The notes beneath the pieces are model-generated. The model was not told the origin of the DNA. It saw nothing but the letters and a program-made list of their open reading frames with translations, and ran no database searches. Shown piece after piece: positions 23,566-32,744 of a DNA stretch of 32,883 bases (the stretch's first letter is position 1; each line of letters begins with the position of its first letter). The position numbers were made by a program, and so were the translations under genes. The stretch spans positions 1-32,883 of the forward strand of contig DAOURK010000039.1 of NCBI GenBank assembly GCA_030625085.1, in the 5' to 3' direction. This DNA comes from Pseudomonadota bacterium (GTDB lineage: Bacteria > SZUA-182 > DTGQ01).

Positions 23566-24741
23566 CTAATTTGCGACAACCACTTTTAGACTCTCACTCG
23601 ACTTCCCCCCTTTTAAAGTATAAATATTGATGGTGACAATATGTTCGCCGTTGCTTACATTTTGTGTTTCCCATACCCAAGTATATGGTGAATAACCGCT
23701 TTCTTCCTCAGTAACAAATTGAAAATCCACAAAATATATTATTTCATATCTTTGCTCTGTGGTTATCCTTTTTAGTTTTTTATCTAAAACAATCTTTAAG
23801 GGTACGCTTCCACTTAATAGGGGCAATCCTTTCTCATTTATATTGATATAATCAGGAAGTTTTATATAAAATTTTGGTTCCGGAACAATTGCCCTTGGGC
23901 CGCCTTGCATGGGTAAGCTTGGCAACGTCATTTGACTTTGAAATAACGGCCGATTTTTCTTTTTTGGTCGATCCGGGGCCATCAATGTTTTGTATTCATA
24001 ATAAGTGTATTCCGAATTTCCTTTGCTGATAAGGCTATTTTCCGGTGAGGTGACGGCCTCTGCCATAAGGTTAAATCCTTTTTGTTTATATAGATTTATT
24101 GTACCCGAGCTATTCTTCCCATCCCAAAATATTTTATGTTTTCCGGCCAATTTGGGGTCCCAGTTTAAGATATTTTTAAGGAGCGCACTACTTTTAATAC
24201 CGGCCCTGATCGATATGCAGGCATCTTCAGTCAATTCATAGTTAATATTTTTGTCTTTTGAGTCAAATTTGACTTCCGGGGTGATATATTCACCGCCAGA
24301 AATGGTCGTGGGATCATAAAAGGTGGAATCGCCCTGCTCCGTAATAGCTTCTATGGTGAAAAAATAGTCCCCGTCAGGTACAATCCTTCCTTCAAGATCC
24401 CTCCCATCCCACATTATCGTCTCAATCATTCCTGGATCGATTTTTTGAGTTATCAAGTCGTTGATTAGGTGCATATCATGATCAAAGATCATGATAATCG
24501 CCTTCCCGTGCCCTGTCAGGGAAAAGCTGATATGTATTATTTCATCCTTGGTTGGATTAAATATTCTCGGCTCAACAGCGATCTGTTCTACTGCAAAAGG
24601 TGATGGCTTCAAAACCTGTGGCGGTGTGATTTCTTCGGGTCTTAATTGGGCAACACAGCCCGATAAGATCAAGAAAAAGAAAATGATAATAATTTTTATC
24701 CTATTGCCAGAAAGGGTCTTTACAATCTTCCTCTGAAACAT
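23566..24741 (-). CDS. Lipoprotein with FlgD-type Ig-like repeats
   Basis: 391 aa. The signal ends in LILSGC, with the lipid-modified Cys at 29. Two FlgD_ig-like units follow: about 60-138 (IMWDGRDLEGRIVPDGDYFF) and about 155-235 (KIFWDGKNSSG). Then comes a linker rich in Pro and Arg and a last beta-rich domain with VDFQFVTEEESGY...YTWVWETQNVSNGEHIVTI. The Asp after Lys/Gly in the WDGK/RD motif is typical of FlgD repeats. The function is unknown, probably structural at the cell envelope. The gene overlaps the end of the TolB-like gene by 41 bp; AGAGG before the ATG and the absence of a later start support the overlap. Confidence 0.75.
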   Translation of the reverse strand: MFQRKIVKTLSGNRIKIIIIFFFLILSGCVAQLRPEEITPPQVLKPSPFAVEQIAVEPRIFNPTKDEIIHISFSLTGHGKAIIMIFDHDMHLINDLITQKIDPGMIETIMWDGRDLEGRIVPDGDYFFTIEAITEQGDSTFYDPTTISGGEYITPEVKFDSKDKNINYELTEDACISIRAGIKSSALLKNILNWDPKLAGKHKIFWDGKNSSGTINLYKQKGFNLMAEAVTSPENSLISKGNSEYTYYEYKTLMAPDRPKKKNRPLFQSQMTLPSLPMQGGPRAIVPEPKFYIKLPDYININEKGLPLLSGSVPLKIVLDKKLKRITTEQRYEIIYFVDFQFVTEEESGYSPYTWVWETQNVSNGEHIVTINIYTLKGGKSSESLKVVVAN

Positions 24742-25624
24742 TGGTTATTTTCCTCTCTTTTGTACCATCTTTATCCATAAGCCAGATGTCCATTTTGCCT
24801 TCTCTGGTAGAGATAAAGCATATCTTATTTCCATCAGGAGACCAGCAAGGATCGGCATCGAAGGCATTATTATGGGTGAGCTGGTTTGCATTTTTTCCAT
24901 TTTTATCTATAATCCATATTTCCATATTTCCGGTTTGGTCAGAGGCAAAGGCAATCCATTCACCGTCCGGAGACCAGGAAGGCTGAATAGTGCAACCCCC
25001 ATTGGGAATAAGTTGTTTTGTAGACATATTTCTCATATCCACCACCCACAGTTCCTCTTTTAATTCACTATTTGGGGTCCAATATCCTGTGGTATACAAT
25101 ATAAAATTACCATCTGGAGACCACACAGGATCTTTCTGGATTCCGGGCATGTCTTTGAGTTTATAGCCCTTTTTATCTTTAATCTCAGCAAGCCAGATAT
25201 CACTTTCTTCCTGGCCATTGGTAAAGGATAAACAGACAAATACGATTTTTGATCCATCCGGGGACCAGGATGGGTGGGAGCACTTTAAGGATGGTGTAGG
25301 AACCTTTTGGGGAGTTTTGCCTTGTTCTAAGATATAGATTCCCCCATCGCCTGCAGTATAAGCTAGCTTATTACCATCAGGTGACCATGAAGGGGAGTGT
25401 ACATTCTGTGCAGTATGGGTGATTTGTGTGAGATTAGCACCGTCAGAATTGATATTCCATATCTGCCAGGTGCCATCGATACACCCGGAAAAAGTTATGG
25501 TGCCTGATATAACCTTTCCCTCAATAGGTATCTGATCGATTGAATCACTGGCATAGATATCTTTAAATATTAATAAAAGGACAACAGATAATAAAAAAAA
25601 GCAACATTTTTTAATATGCAGCAT
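24701..25624 (-). CDS. Exported TolB-like beta-propeller protein
   Basis: 307 aa with a signal peptide (about 1-25). Six PD40-type blades follow, five of them marked by W-SPDG (SWSPDGNKLAY, SWSPDGSKIVF, VWSPDGNFILY, SWSPDGEWIAF, CWSPDGNKICF). It ends with EDCKDPFWQ, the start of a further blade cut short, as is common where the ring closes. It is likely periplasmic and resembles the propeller half of TolB without its N-terminal domain. It sits 13 bp after the Ig-like gene in a run of exported proteins. Confidence 0.85.
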   Translation of the reverse strand: MLHIKKCCFFLLSVVLLLIFKDIYASDSIDQIPIEGKVISGTITFSGCIDGTWQIWNINSDGANLTQITHTAQNVHSPSWSPDGNKLAYTAGDGGIYILEQGKTPQKVPTPSLKCSHPSWSPDGSKIVFVCLSFTNGQEESDIWLAEIKDKKGYKLKDMPGIQKDPVWSPDGNFILYTTGYWTPNSELKEELWVVDMRNMSTKQLIPNGGCTIQPSWSPDGEWIAFASDQTGNMEIWIIDKNGKNANQLTHNNAFDADPCWSPDGNKICFISTREGKMDIWLMDKDGTKERKITNVSEEDCKDPFWQ

Positions 25625-25637
25625 AAGTATAATTTGA

Positions 25638-26033
25638 TTACTGAATAGTCAATGAAATTGGATCAGAATCGATTTCATGCTCCTCAGCATCTACTGCATG
25701 GAAGATAATCTGTGCCGCACCGGCTTCGTTTGAAGCTGTAATCGCAAGGGAATAAATACCATCACCAGGTTCGATGTCTCCATTTGTTCCGTCGTCGTAA
25801 AGACTTGGATATCCTGTATTATTCTCACCTTGATAAACAGTTGCTGCTACTCTATTGATAAACATAGGCCCTTCTGGATGGTTCACTTGGCAGGTTAATA
25901 ATACCTGACCACCTGGATTGATTATTGATGGTTCTGCCTTCATATCTGTAATGAGTAAAGGCGATTCCTGTGCCCAGGAAATGCTGATAAATAATAAAAA
26001 GATTATACAAGCTATACACCATAGTTTCCTCAT
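25638..26033 (-). CDS. Exported Ig-like protein
   Basis: 131 aa from the ATG at 26033, chosen because GGAGGG lies 8 bases upstream; a longer frame reaches 26087 but lacks such a site. The signal peptide (about 1-20) ends near ISWA. The mature part is a single beta-sandwich of the Ig-like kind: ADMKAEPS-like strand (LITDMKAEPSIINPGG), then the motif LYDDGTNGDIEPGDGIYSL, seen in other secreted Ig-like domains, and SDPISLTIQ at the end. The function is unknown. Confidence 0.75.
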   Translation of the reverse strand: MRKLWCIACIIFLLFISISWAQESPLLITDMKAEPSIINPGGQVLLTCQVNHPEGPMFINRVAATVYQGENNTGYPSLYDDGTNGDIEPGDGIYSLAITASNEAGAAQIIFHAVDAEEHEIDSDPISLTIQ

Positions 26034-26115
26034 CAATAATGCCCTCCGAATTAAAATATTCGATAAAGTTATGTTTATTAACGTCACTCTAATAAATGTT
26101 TCTTTTTTCTAACTT

Positions 26116-26523
26116 TTATTCTCCTAAAATGACTCCTATTATGTTTCCAGTAATAACATCCACGAAAACCCATGCATCTCCACCAAGCATTTCCTCTTTT
26201 GGAGCATAATATATCACCCAATAATTTTTCTGTTCGAGGTTCATTCTTTTTACAATCTCTCTTTGTAAAATTGACGGATTCTTTACTATAAATTTTTGCC
26301 AAGATGTGTTTTCTTCATCGGCTGTAATACTCATATTTTCTATAGGATAGCCACGTGTTTTTAACTCTTCTTTCCCTTTCTCCTTTGCCTTCTCTAATGT
26401 TATATATATGCTATCATTATTCACTTCTTCGTCTCCATTGGCAACACATGCACTAATATTGTGAATTAGAAATGAGCAGATGATTATAAGCAATAATACT
26501 TTCACCACTTTCAAAAATTTCAT
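26116..26523 (-). CDS. Small lipoprotein, candidate immunity protein for the Rhs toxin
   Basis: 135 aa from the ATG at 26523, which is preceded by AGAAGG; an upstream frame reaching into the Rhs gene (26610) is rejected for lack of a signal peptide. The signal ends in ISAC, a lipobox, at about residue 26. The mature domain has an amphipathic helix (YITLEKAKEKGKEELKTRGY), then YWVIYYAPKEEMLGGDAWVFVDVITGNIIG, a beta pattern like small PepSY- or YrhB-like immunity domains. The gene starts 37 bp after the Rhs stop codon, the usual place for an immunity gene. The role is inferred from position and topology. Confidence 0.7.
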   Translation of the reverse strand: MKFLKVVKVLLLIIICSFLIHNISACVANGDEEVNNDSIYITLEKAKEKGKEELKTRGYPIENMSITADEENTSWQKFIVKNPSILQREIVKRMNLEQKNYWVIYYAPKEEMLGGDAWVFVDVITGNIIGVILGE

Positions 26524-26560
26524 TTTATCCTTCTCTTTTATTAATTCCGTTATATGTTTA

Positions 26561-29500
26561 CTAGGGTTGAGGGTTTTTACCCGCTCTAAGTTCGTTTGTG
26601 CCGTTATCATGATTATACCGTTTTACTGCGCCACTAGGGGTTTCTACATAACCATCTACATCCCTGTTATCCGCAAAATTTGTATCAGTATCGGAAAAAT
26701 TTTCATCATCATAATCCGGACCACTTTCAGCACCATGTGTGTGATAATAAGCAGTAGCATTATCTGGTTGGGCGCCTGGGCTGCAGCCATGTTCTGTGCC
26801 TTGATTAGGAGCAGTATAGGAGTAAGTGCCATCATCATTTTGGTAAACCCAACCCCCATATTCTCTATCCTCAGTTATTGACGTATCAATTATATCATCC
26901 ATGGCAGCAGTTGCTGCTTCATCTTGGGTAGCATAACTGTCACCAGGGTCTAGCCCCCACGGGTCCTTGTATAGAAGTGGATTATTACGCGCATAGGTAT
27001 ATAGATTAATACTTTTTATATACCAAACAGGATCAAGTTGCAAAAATCTCCCAATACCTGGTGAATACATTCTGGCGCGGTAGTAATAGAGACCTGTTTC
27101 AGAATCCCATCTCCTACCTGTAAACATATAAGGATTACCAAGAGATGACTGATTTAACAAATTACCAGTACCATCTCTTATTTCAGATTTGCCATAAACA
27201 TTGTATTTGTAATTTTCGATTATATTACCAGAACTATCGGTTATTTCTGTCACAGAACCAAGTGCATCCGAATAATAATAATAAACGGCGTTGCCCTTCA
27301 TCATGCACAAGACATCATCAACTGACATTCCATATACATAGTTTATAGTATTGCCAGTTCCATCAATCTCGGAAATTACTTGATCGCCGTCATAGATGTA
27401 AGTAGTAACAGCACTGTTGATAGACTTTGATACCCTCCTTCCTAGAGAATCATATTCATAATTGATAGTACCCGGTGGTGTTATTACCTGAATCATGCTA
27501 TTTTCATAATCATATTGGTAGGTATTTATAGCATCGCCTGTTAGATTTCCATTGGCATCGTATGTATAAGCAGTACCACCGACATCAGTGTATTGATTCA
27601 TATTGTTGCTGGTATAAGCGATGCTTCCGCCATTCACAACCGATGTTCTGTTTTCAACAGCATCAAAATGGTATGTTATATCAGGAAACGGATATGTATT
27701 TGGATGGTCTACACCGGTGAGCTGATAAATGTTATCATAACTATAAGTATGAAGACCTTCAGTTGTAGTCATTGAAGTACGATTACCTATTTTGTCATAT
27801 GTGTATGTAAAGTCTGAAATAATGGCTTGCGTGGCTGATACCTTATTTTTTAAATTTATAAGATTACTACCCGGGTCATATTCATATAAAGACTGCGTTC
27901 CGTTTTGAAGATCAAGCTGAGTTCTTCTGTCCAGACTATCATAGGTATAATCCGCTATAATTTGACTAGTTGATTTTTTTATCTGTTTAAGGCGTTTCAA
28001 TGCATCATAGGTGTATGTGATATAAGTCCCATCAGGGTAGACAAGTTTCATCCTATTGCCTACCTTATCGTATTCGTAGGCGATGGTTTTCGTCCCCTGT
28101 GTAGTTTGAGTAATCCTATTCATAGCATCATAAGTGTATGTTATGGTGGTATTCCCATAGGTCGTTGAAACTAAACCACCATCAAGAACAGCATGTTCAA
28201 AGGAATTATATGGATTAGGACCGTAAACAAAGGTCGCTTGAGTATTATCTGGATAGGTCTTTATAGTGAGCCTATTCAGAGCATCGTAAGTGTAGTTAAT
28301 AGTTTCTCCTTTCTGATTAGTATAAGAAATAATATTTCCCAATTTATCATAGGTGTAAGTTTTTGTTGATCCATCAGGATACGTAATCTTCGTCAAGTAA
28401 TTACGTTCATTATAAGTATAATTTGTAGTATTATTTTTTGCATCCTTTAAGATGGTTCGATTACCATTCTGGTCATATGTATATTGGGTGATATTACCCA
28501 AGGCATTTGTTCTTTTAATCAATCTATCGAGGGCATCATAAATATATGAAGTAGTATTACCTTCAGCGTCGCTAACTGTCAAGGCATTCCAATTTGCATC
28601 ATAGGTATAACTAGTAGAATTGTTTAAGGCATCTATTCTTTGTATTAACTGATTATATGCATTAAAAACAAATGTAGTAGTGTTATTCTGTGCATCCATT
28701 CTAGTAGTCCGATTGCCATTTTGATCATAGGTAAATTTTGTTACATTACCTAGCGCATCGGTAATCTGGGTGAGCCGACTAAGTTGATCATAAGTATACT
28801 GAGTATTATTGCCATTTTTATCTGTGACTAAAGTACAATTGCCGAGGATGTCGGAAGTATTATTATTACTGTTGCCTAATGCATCAGTTTTAGTGGTTAA
28901 ATAACCATAGTTATTGTAGCTATATTGTGTAGTATTACCAAGAGGGTCAGTCATACTCACTAAATCACCATTGATATTATATGTGAAATTAGTTTGATAT
29001 CCTAAAGGATCGGTTTCCTTTAGTAAATTACCTGTGGAATCATATTCAAAACTTGTGACTCTAGCCAAGGGATCAGTAATGCTTAACAATCGGTTATATG
29101 TGGTATCGTAAGTGTAGTTAGTAACATTAGCCAGTGGATCTGTTTTAGTCAAGATATTTCCCTTAGAATCGTAAGTATATGATGTAGTATAACCTCTTGC
29201 ATCTTTTATACTAGTTAGGTTCATATTGGCATCCCAAGTTTTGTATGTATTGTTTCCAAGATGGTCAATAATTCTTATGGGATTGCCGGTTGCATTATAA
29301 TAATAGGTAGTATTATAGCCTTTTGGATTTCTCACCCTAGTATATCCGGAATAATAATAGTAATAATATGTCCCGCCGTTATAAAACTGTTGAGTTATTT
29401 TGTCCTGGGAGTCATAAGTATTGGTGAGGAATGTAGTGCCTATAGGGTCAATAATGCTAATCAACCTGTGTTGGGCATCATAAGTATATTGGGTAGTGTT

Positions 29501-30271
29501 ACCCAAGGCGTCTGAATAGCTAATAAGATTATTATTTGTATCATAACCATATGTAAAGCTTCTACCTGCAGGGTCAGTAATAGCAGCGATTTTATTATTA
29601 CTTCCATAAGTAAATGTAAAAGTTCTGGCAGCAGGGCCAGTAACAGTAATTAATTTACCACCCCCATCATAACTGAGAGTTATTTGATTACCATTTCTTT
29701 TCACTATAGAAACAAGGTTGTCACCAATAAAATTATACTTTTTACCACTCTTTTCAATAAGTGTATAATTGCCGCCACTTTCTGTAAGTTTCACATGCCA
29801 ACCACTTGGAGGAGTAAATGTCCCATCACCATTATTTTTAAATTGGAATTTTCTACCGTCGGGACGTCTAATAATCACATGTTTTTCAGAACCTTTCATT
29901 ACCTCTATTAGATTAATGTAGTATGTAAAACTCCATCCATAGCCAAAAGGACCTACATGCATATCTTGGGTATTATATGTACGTGAAATTTTTAAAGGTA
30001 ATCTGCCAGGAATAAAAAAATCCCGATGTCTATGAATAAAATTTCCTGATGCAATATTAACAGGGTCATCACCCTCCTCCTCCTGTTCTGGATCGTCATC
30101 AGGATCTGTATCATCAGGTGGAGGCGGATTTGGCCCTGTATGGCCCTGATCCTTTGGTGGTGCATCATAGGCCAAACAGGATTTAGGGGAGAAGATCCCC
30201 GTTGCAGGAAAGACATGAATTAGAAAGGTAAAAATAATTATCCATACTATATGCTTTCTTTGTGGTTTCAT
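26561..30271 (-). CDS. Rhs/YD-repeat protein with C-terminal DUF4329 domain
   Basis: 1236 aa. A signal peptide (about 1-35), a Pro/Asp/Glu-rich spacer (about 38-70), a DUF6531-like start (SGNFIHRHRDFFIPGRLPL, about 75-120), then many YD repeats of pattern YDxxGNxxxxTD/NxxGNxTxYxYD up to about 1030, and the Rhs core end (RARMYSPGIGRFLQLDP, DPWGLDP near 1103-1109). The last 127 residues form a separate C-terminal domain of DUF4329 type, with REYGGWVY (E1137), YHTHG (H1177, H1179) and NFSDTD (S1193, D1196), an arrangement like a JAB/JAMM metalloprotease. In Rhs proteins the segment after the core is the toxin or effector. The gene follows GGAGG at 58 bp from the FG-GAP repeat gene. A lipoprotein gene follows directly. 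Confidence 0.9.
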   Translation of the reverse strand: MKPQRKHIVWIIIFTFLIHVFPATGIFSPKSCLAYDAPPKDQGHTGPNPPPPDDTDPDDDPEQEEEGDDPVNIASGNFIHRHRDFFIPGRLPLKISRTYNTQDMHVGPFGYGWSFTYYINLIEVMKGSEKHVIIRRPDGRKFQFKNNGDGTFTPPSGWHVKLTESGGNYTLIEKSGKKYNFIGDNLVSIVKRNGNQITLSYDGGGKLITVTGPAARTFTFTYGSNNKIAAITDPAGRSFTYGYDTNNNLISYSDALGNTTQYTYDAQHRLISIIDPIGTTFLTNTYDSQDKITQQFYNGGTYYYYYYSGYTRVRNPKGYNTTYYYNATGNPIRIIDHLGNNTYKTWDANMNLTSIKDARGYTTSYTYDSKGNILTKTDPLANVTNYTYDTTYNRLLSITDPLARVTSFEYDSTGNLLKETDPLGYQTNFTYNINGDLVSMTDPLGNTTQYSYNNYGYLTTKTDALGNSNNNTSDILGNCTLVTDKNGNNTQYTYDQLSRLTQITDALGNVTKFTYDQNGNRTTRMDAQNNTTTFVFNAYNQLIQRIDALNNSTSYTYDANWNALTVSDAEGNTTSYIYDALDRLIKRTNALGNITQYTYDQNGNRTILKDAKNNTTNYTYNERNYLTKITYPDGSTKTYTYDKLGNIISYTNQKGETINYTYDALNRLTIKTYPDNTQATFVYGPNPYNSFEHAVLDGGLVSTTYGNTTITYTYDAMNRITQTTQGTKTIAYEYDKVGNRMKLVYPDGTYITYTYDALKRLKQIKKSTSQIIADYTYDSLDRRTQLDLQNGTQSLYEYDPGSNLINLKNKVSATQAIISDFTYTYDKIGNRTSMTTTEGLHTYSYDNIYQLTGVDHPNTYPFPDITYHFDAVENRTSVVNGGSIAYTSNNMNQYTDVGGTAYTYDANGNLTGDAINTYQYDYENSMIQVITPPGTINYEYDSLGRRVSKSINSAVTTYIYDGDQVISEIDGTGNTINYVYGMSVDDVLCMMKGNAVYYYYSDALGSVTEITDSSGNIIENYKYNVYGKSEIRDGTGNLLNQSSLGNPYMFTGRRWDSETGLYYYRARMYSPGIGRFLQLDPVWYIKSINLYTYARNNPLLYKDPWGLDPGDSYATQDEAATAAMDDIIDTSITEDREYGGWVYQNDDGTYSYTAPNQGTEHGCSPGAQPDNATAYYHTHGAESGPDYDDENFSDTDTNFADNRDVDGYVETPSGAVKRYNHDNGTNELRAGKNPQP

Positions 30272-30329
30272 TTCGATCCTCCAAACTATTAATTAAATTA
30301 TTTATTCATTATTTATTGTGAATAGTAAA

Positions 30330-32744
30330 TTAGTAATATATTACTACCGCTGCATATCTCGGCAATGATCGATTACCGTTTGCATCAATTGCTGTTAAAG
30401 ATATACTGTAAATTCCTTCCTTTACCAGATTACCTCCTAAATCCTTTCCATCCCAAATAATGGTATTGGCACCCGCAGGTAAGTTTGTTTTACTTATTGT
30501 TTGTATTATAAGGCCATCAGAATTGATGACCTTAACCTCCAAATTGGCCGTCTTAGAAAGGTTAAATGAAACTATGGTATATTCATTAGTCTGCAATTTA
30601 TAGGGATTATATGCAGGGCTAAAATAATTGGGCTCAGCATTAATATCTGTTATCACCGGCTTTTGGCCGGTAATTAAAATGGCACTATCCGGCAATTCAT
30701 AAACCCATAAGGTGATGCAATACCCACCGCTCCATGGGCCAACGACCGCTCCCTTATCATCTACACCGTCCCATATTTCTGTGTGGGCACCAGATGCCCT
30801 CGGTTCGCGGATGAATAACGTCCTTACAGGGGCAATTGAAGAACCGGGATGTGAATAATCACGTTTCCAGAAGTATAAGCTTACTTCAGCAGGTTTGGAT
30901 GTAGAATAGGTTACTTCTACAAAATCTTCCTCAAAAGGATTGAATGAGGACGGCCATCCCCTAGATGGTGTTACTTCTTTAAATATCGCATCTTCTCTTA
31001 AATCATATTGCAGGGTCGTACCATTTACAGTATATTCGATGAGGAAGAAATAGACGCCGTCTTGTACTAAGTTTCCAGTATCATCTTTCCCGTCCCATGT
31101 ATCCGAATAGGCACCAGCGGCCCTTGCCTGATTATTAACCAAGGTTTGCATCACATTACCAGACCAATCGATAATTTTTATGGTAATTGTCGTATCAGCG
31201 GAAAGGGTTGATGATATTGTGCCTGTCTGACCTGAAGTAGGATTAAACATCATGGTCCGGGAGGTAGAGATATTCAAATTTGTTGTAATTGTGACGGCAT
31301 CAGTAGATGTTTTGCCATCATTATCGGTAACTCTCAACATGGCATCAAATGTGCCTAGTGTAGTATACGTATATGTTGTATTTCCCGAGGTGGTGCTGCT
31401 CCAGTCATATGTCCCATCTCCATCAAAGTCCCATTCATACAGGGTGATCACTCCATCCGCATCATTTCCAACGCCCTTCAAGGCCACTAAAAGGGGAGCA
31501 TTGCCTGTCGTGGGATTGGCATTGGCTTTAGCAGTAGGATAGCCGGAATCCAATACACTAATAATTACATGATCTGTATCAGTTAAGGTGTTGTTATCGG
31601 TGACTCTTAGAGTGGCTTGATAGATCCCGTGCGTGGTATATACATGGCTTGTTCTTCCCAAGGATGGATAAGAGTAAATATAACCATAATTATTACCAAC
31701 AAACAGGTCAACATCGTTGTCATTATCTATATCGACAAAGGCCGGGCTACTATAATACTGTACCCCTATATTTTGATAATTAGATGACATAAATGACCAT
31801 ATAGGAGAGGTCATATCCCCATCATTTCGATAGAAATAGATTTTGCCATAGTATTCCCCAACAAACATATCCATGTCGGCGTCATTGTCGATATCTACAA
31901 AAGTCGGGTTGCTGCGTGAGCCTATGTCTATCGTGCTGCCTGTTGAATTTGTGCTCCATCCTGTTGATGTCCATACAGGTGCGCTGCTATCTCCGTCATT
32001 TCTGTATAAATAGATTCTGCCGCCGGATTCCCCGACAAACATATCCATGTCACCGTCATCGTCTATATCCGCAAAGGCCGGGCTGCTATAGGAGCCCACA
32101 TCTATGGTGCTTCCCCCCGAATTTGTTATCATACCAGTTGCTGTCCACACGGGTGCGCTGCTATCTCCGTCATTCCTGTATAAATAGATCCTGCCGCCGG
32201 ATTCCCCGACAAACATATCCATGTCGCCGTCATCGTCTATATCTGCAAAGGCCGGGTTGCTATAGGAGCCCACATCTATGGTGCCCCCTCCCGAATTTGT
32301 GATCATACCTGTTGATATCCAGACAGGTGCGCTGCTATCTCCGTCATTCCTGTATAAATAGATCCTGCCGCCGGATTCCCCGATAAACATATCTATATCA
32401 GCGTCATTGTCGATATCTACAAAGGTCGGGCTGCTCCAGTAGCCCACATCTATGGCGCTTCCCCCCGAATCTGTTATCATACCAGTTGCTGTCCACACGG
32501 GTGCGCTACTATCTCCGTCATTCCTGTATAAATGGATCCTGCCGTAATACTCCCCGACAAACATATCCATGTCACCGTCATCGTCTATATCTACAAAGGC
32601 CGGATTGCTACGTGAGCCCACATCTATGGTGCTTCCCCCCGAATCTGTTATCATACCAGTTGCTGTCCACACAGGTGCTGTGCTATCCCCGTCATTTCTG
32701 TATAAATGGATCCTGCCGTAATACTCCCCGACAAACATATCCAT
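30330..32744 (-). CDS. FG-GAP/PKD/FlgD-repeat surface protein, 5' end missing
   Basis: 804 aa from the first ATG. Residues 1-364 are FG-GAP/VCBS units, six of 54-58 residues plus one partial, each with a calcium-loop motif DIDDDGDMD or DIDNDADMD. Residues 365-400 look like the second half of a PKD domain, about 403-488 is a full PKD domain (YEWDFDGDGTYDW), and three FlgD_ig-like units follow (about 490-590, 593-700, 705-804; WDGKDDTGNLVQDG, WDGVDDKGAVVG, WDGKDLGGNLVKEG). There is no signal peptide, and the protein begins in the middle of an FG-GAP unit. Upstream in frame the pattern breaks off and a stop lies 10 codons away (about 32773). A real gene would need a secretion signal, so the 5' part has been lost or was cut by the assembly. 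It is probably secreted or surface-bound; no anchor is visible. Confidence 0.82.
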   Translation of the reverse strand: MDMFVGEYYGRIHLYRNDGDSTAPVWTATGMITDSGGSTIDVGSRSNPAFVDIDDDGDMDMFVGEYYGRIHLYRNDGDSSAPVWTATGMITDSGGSAIDVGYWSSPTFVDIDNDADIDMFIGESGGRIYLYRNDGDSSAPVWISTGMITNSGGGTIDVGSYSNPAFADIDDDGDMDMFVGESGGRIYLYRNDGDSSAPVWTATGMITNSGGSTIDVGSYSSPAFADIDDDGDMDMFVGESGGRIYLYRNDGDSSAPVWTSTGWSTNSTGSTIDIGSRSNPTFVDIDNDADMDMFVGEYYGKIYFYRNDGDMTSPIWSFMSSNYQNIGVQYYSSPAFVDIDNDNDVDLFVGNNYGYIYSYPSLGRTSHVYTTHGIYQATLRVTDNNTLTDTDHVIISVLDSGYPTAKANANPTTGNAPLLVALKGVGNDADGVITLYEWDFDGDGTYDWSSTTSGNTTYTYTTLGTFDAMLRVTDNDGKTSTDAVTITTNLNISTSRTMMFNPTSGQTGTISSTLSADTTITIKIIDWSGNVMQTLVNNQARAAGAYSDTWDGKDDTGNLVQDGVYFFLIEYTVNGTTLQYDLREDAIFKEVTPSRGWPSSFNPFEEDFVEVTYSTSKPAEVSLYFWKRDYSHPGSSIAPVRTLFIREPRASGAHTEIWDGVDDKGAVVGPWSGGYCITLWVYELPDSAILITGQKPVITDINAEPNYFSPAYNPYKLQTNEYTIVSFNLSKTANLEVKVINSDGLIIQTISKTNLPAGANTIIWDGKDLGGNLVKEGIYSISLTAIDANGNRSLPRYAAVVIYY
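31712..32744 (-). repeat. Tandem 174 bp coding repeats (FG-GAP units)
   Basis: Five units of exactly 174 bp (58 codons) and one of 162 bp. Units 1 and 2, and units 3 to 5, are very similar at the DNA level (for example the shared ATAGATCCTGCCGCCGGATT text). This points to recent expansion or recombination. A unit reads MDMFVGEYYG...DVGSRSNPAFVDIDDDGD. Confidence 0.8.

Noticed and set aside
26524-26610. Longer N-terminus for the small lipoprotein
   Set aside because: It overlaps the Rhs gene end and would bury the signal peptide. The ATG at 26523 has a good ribosome site.
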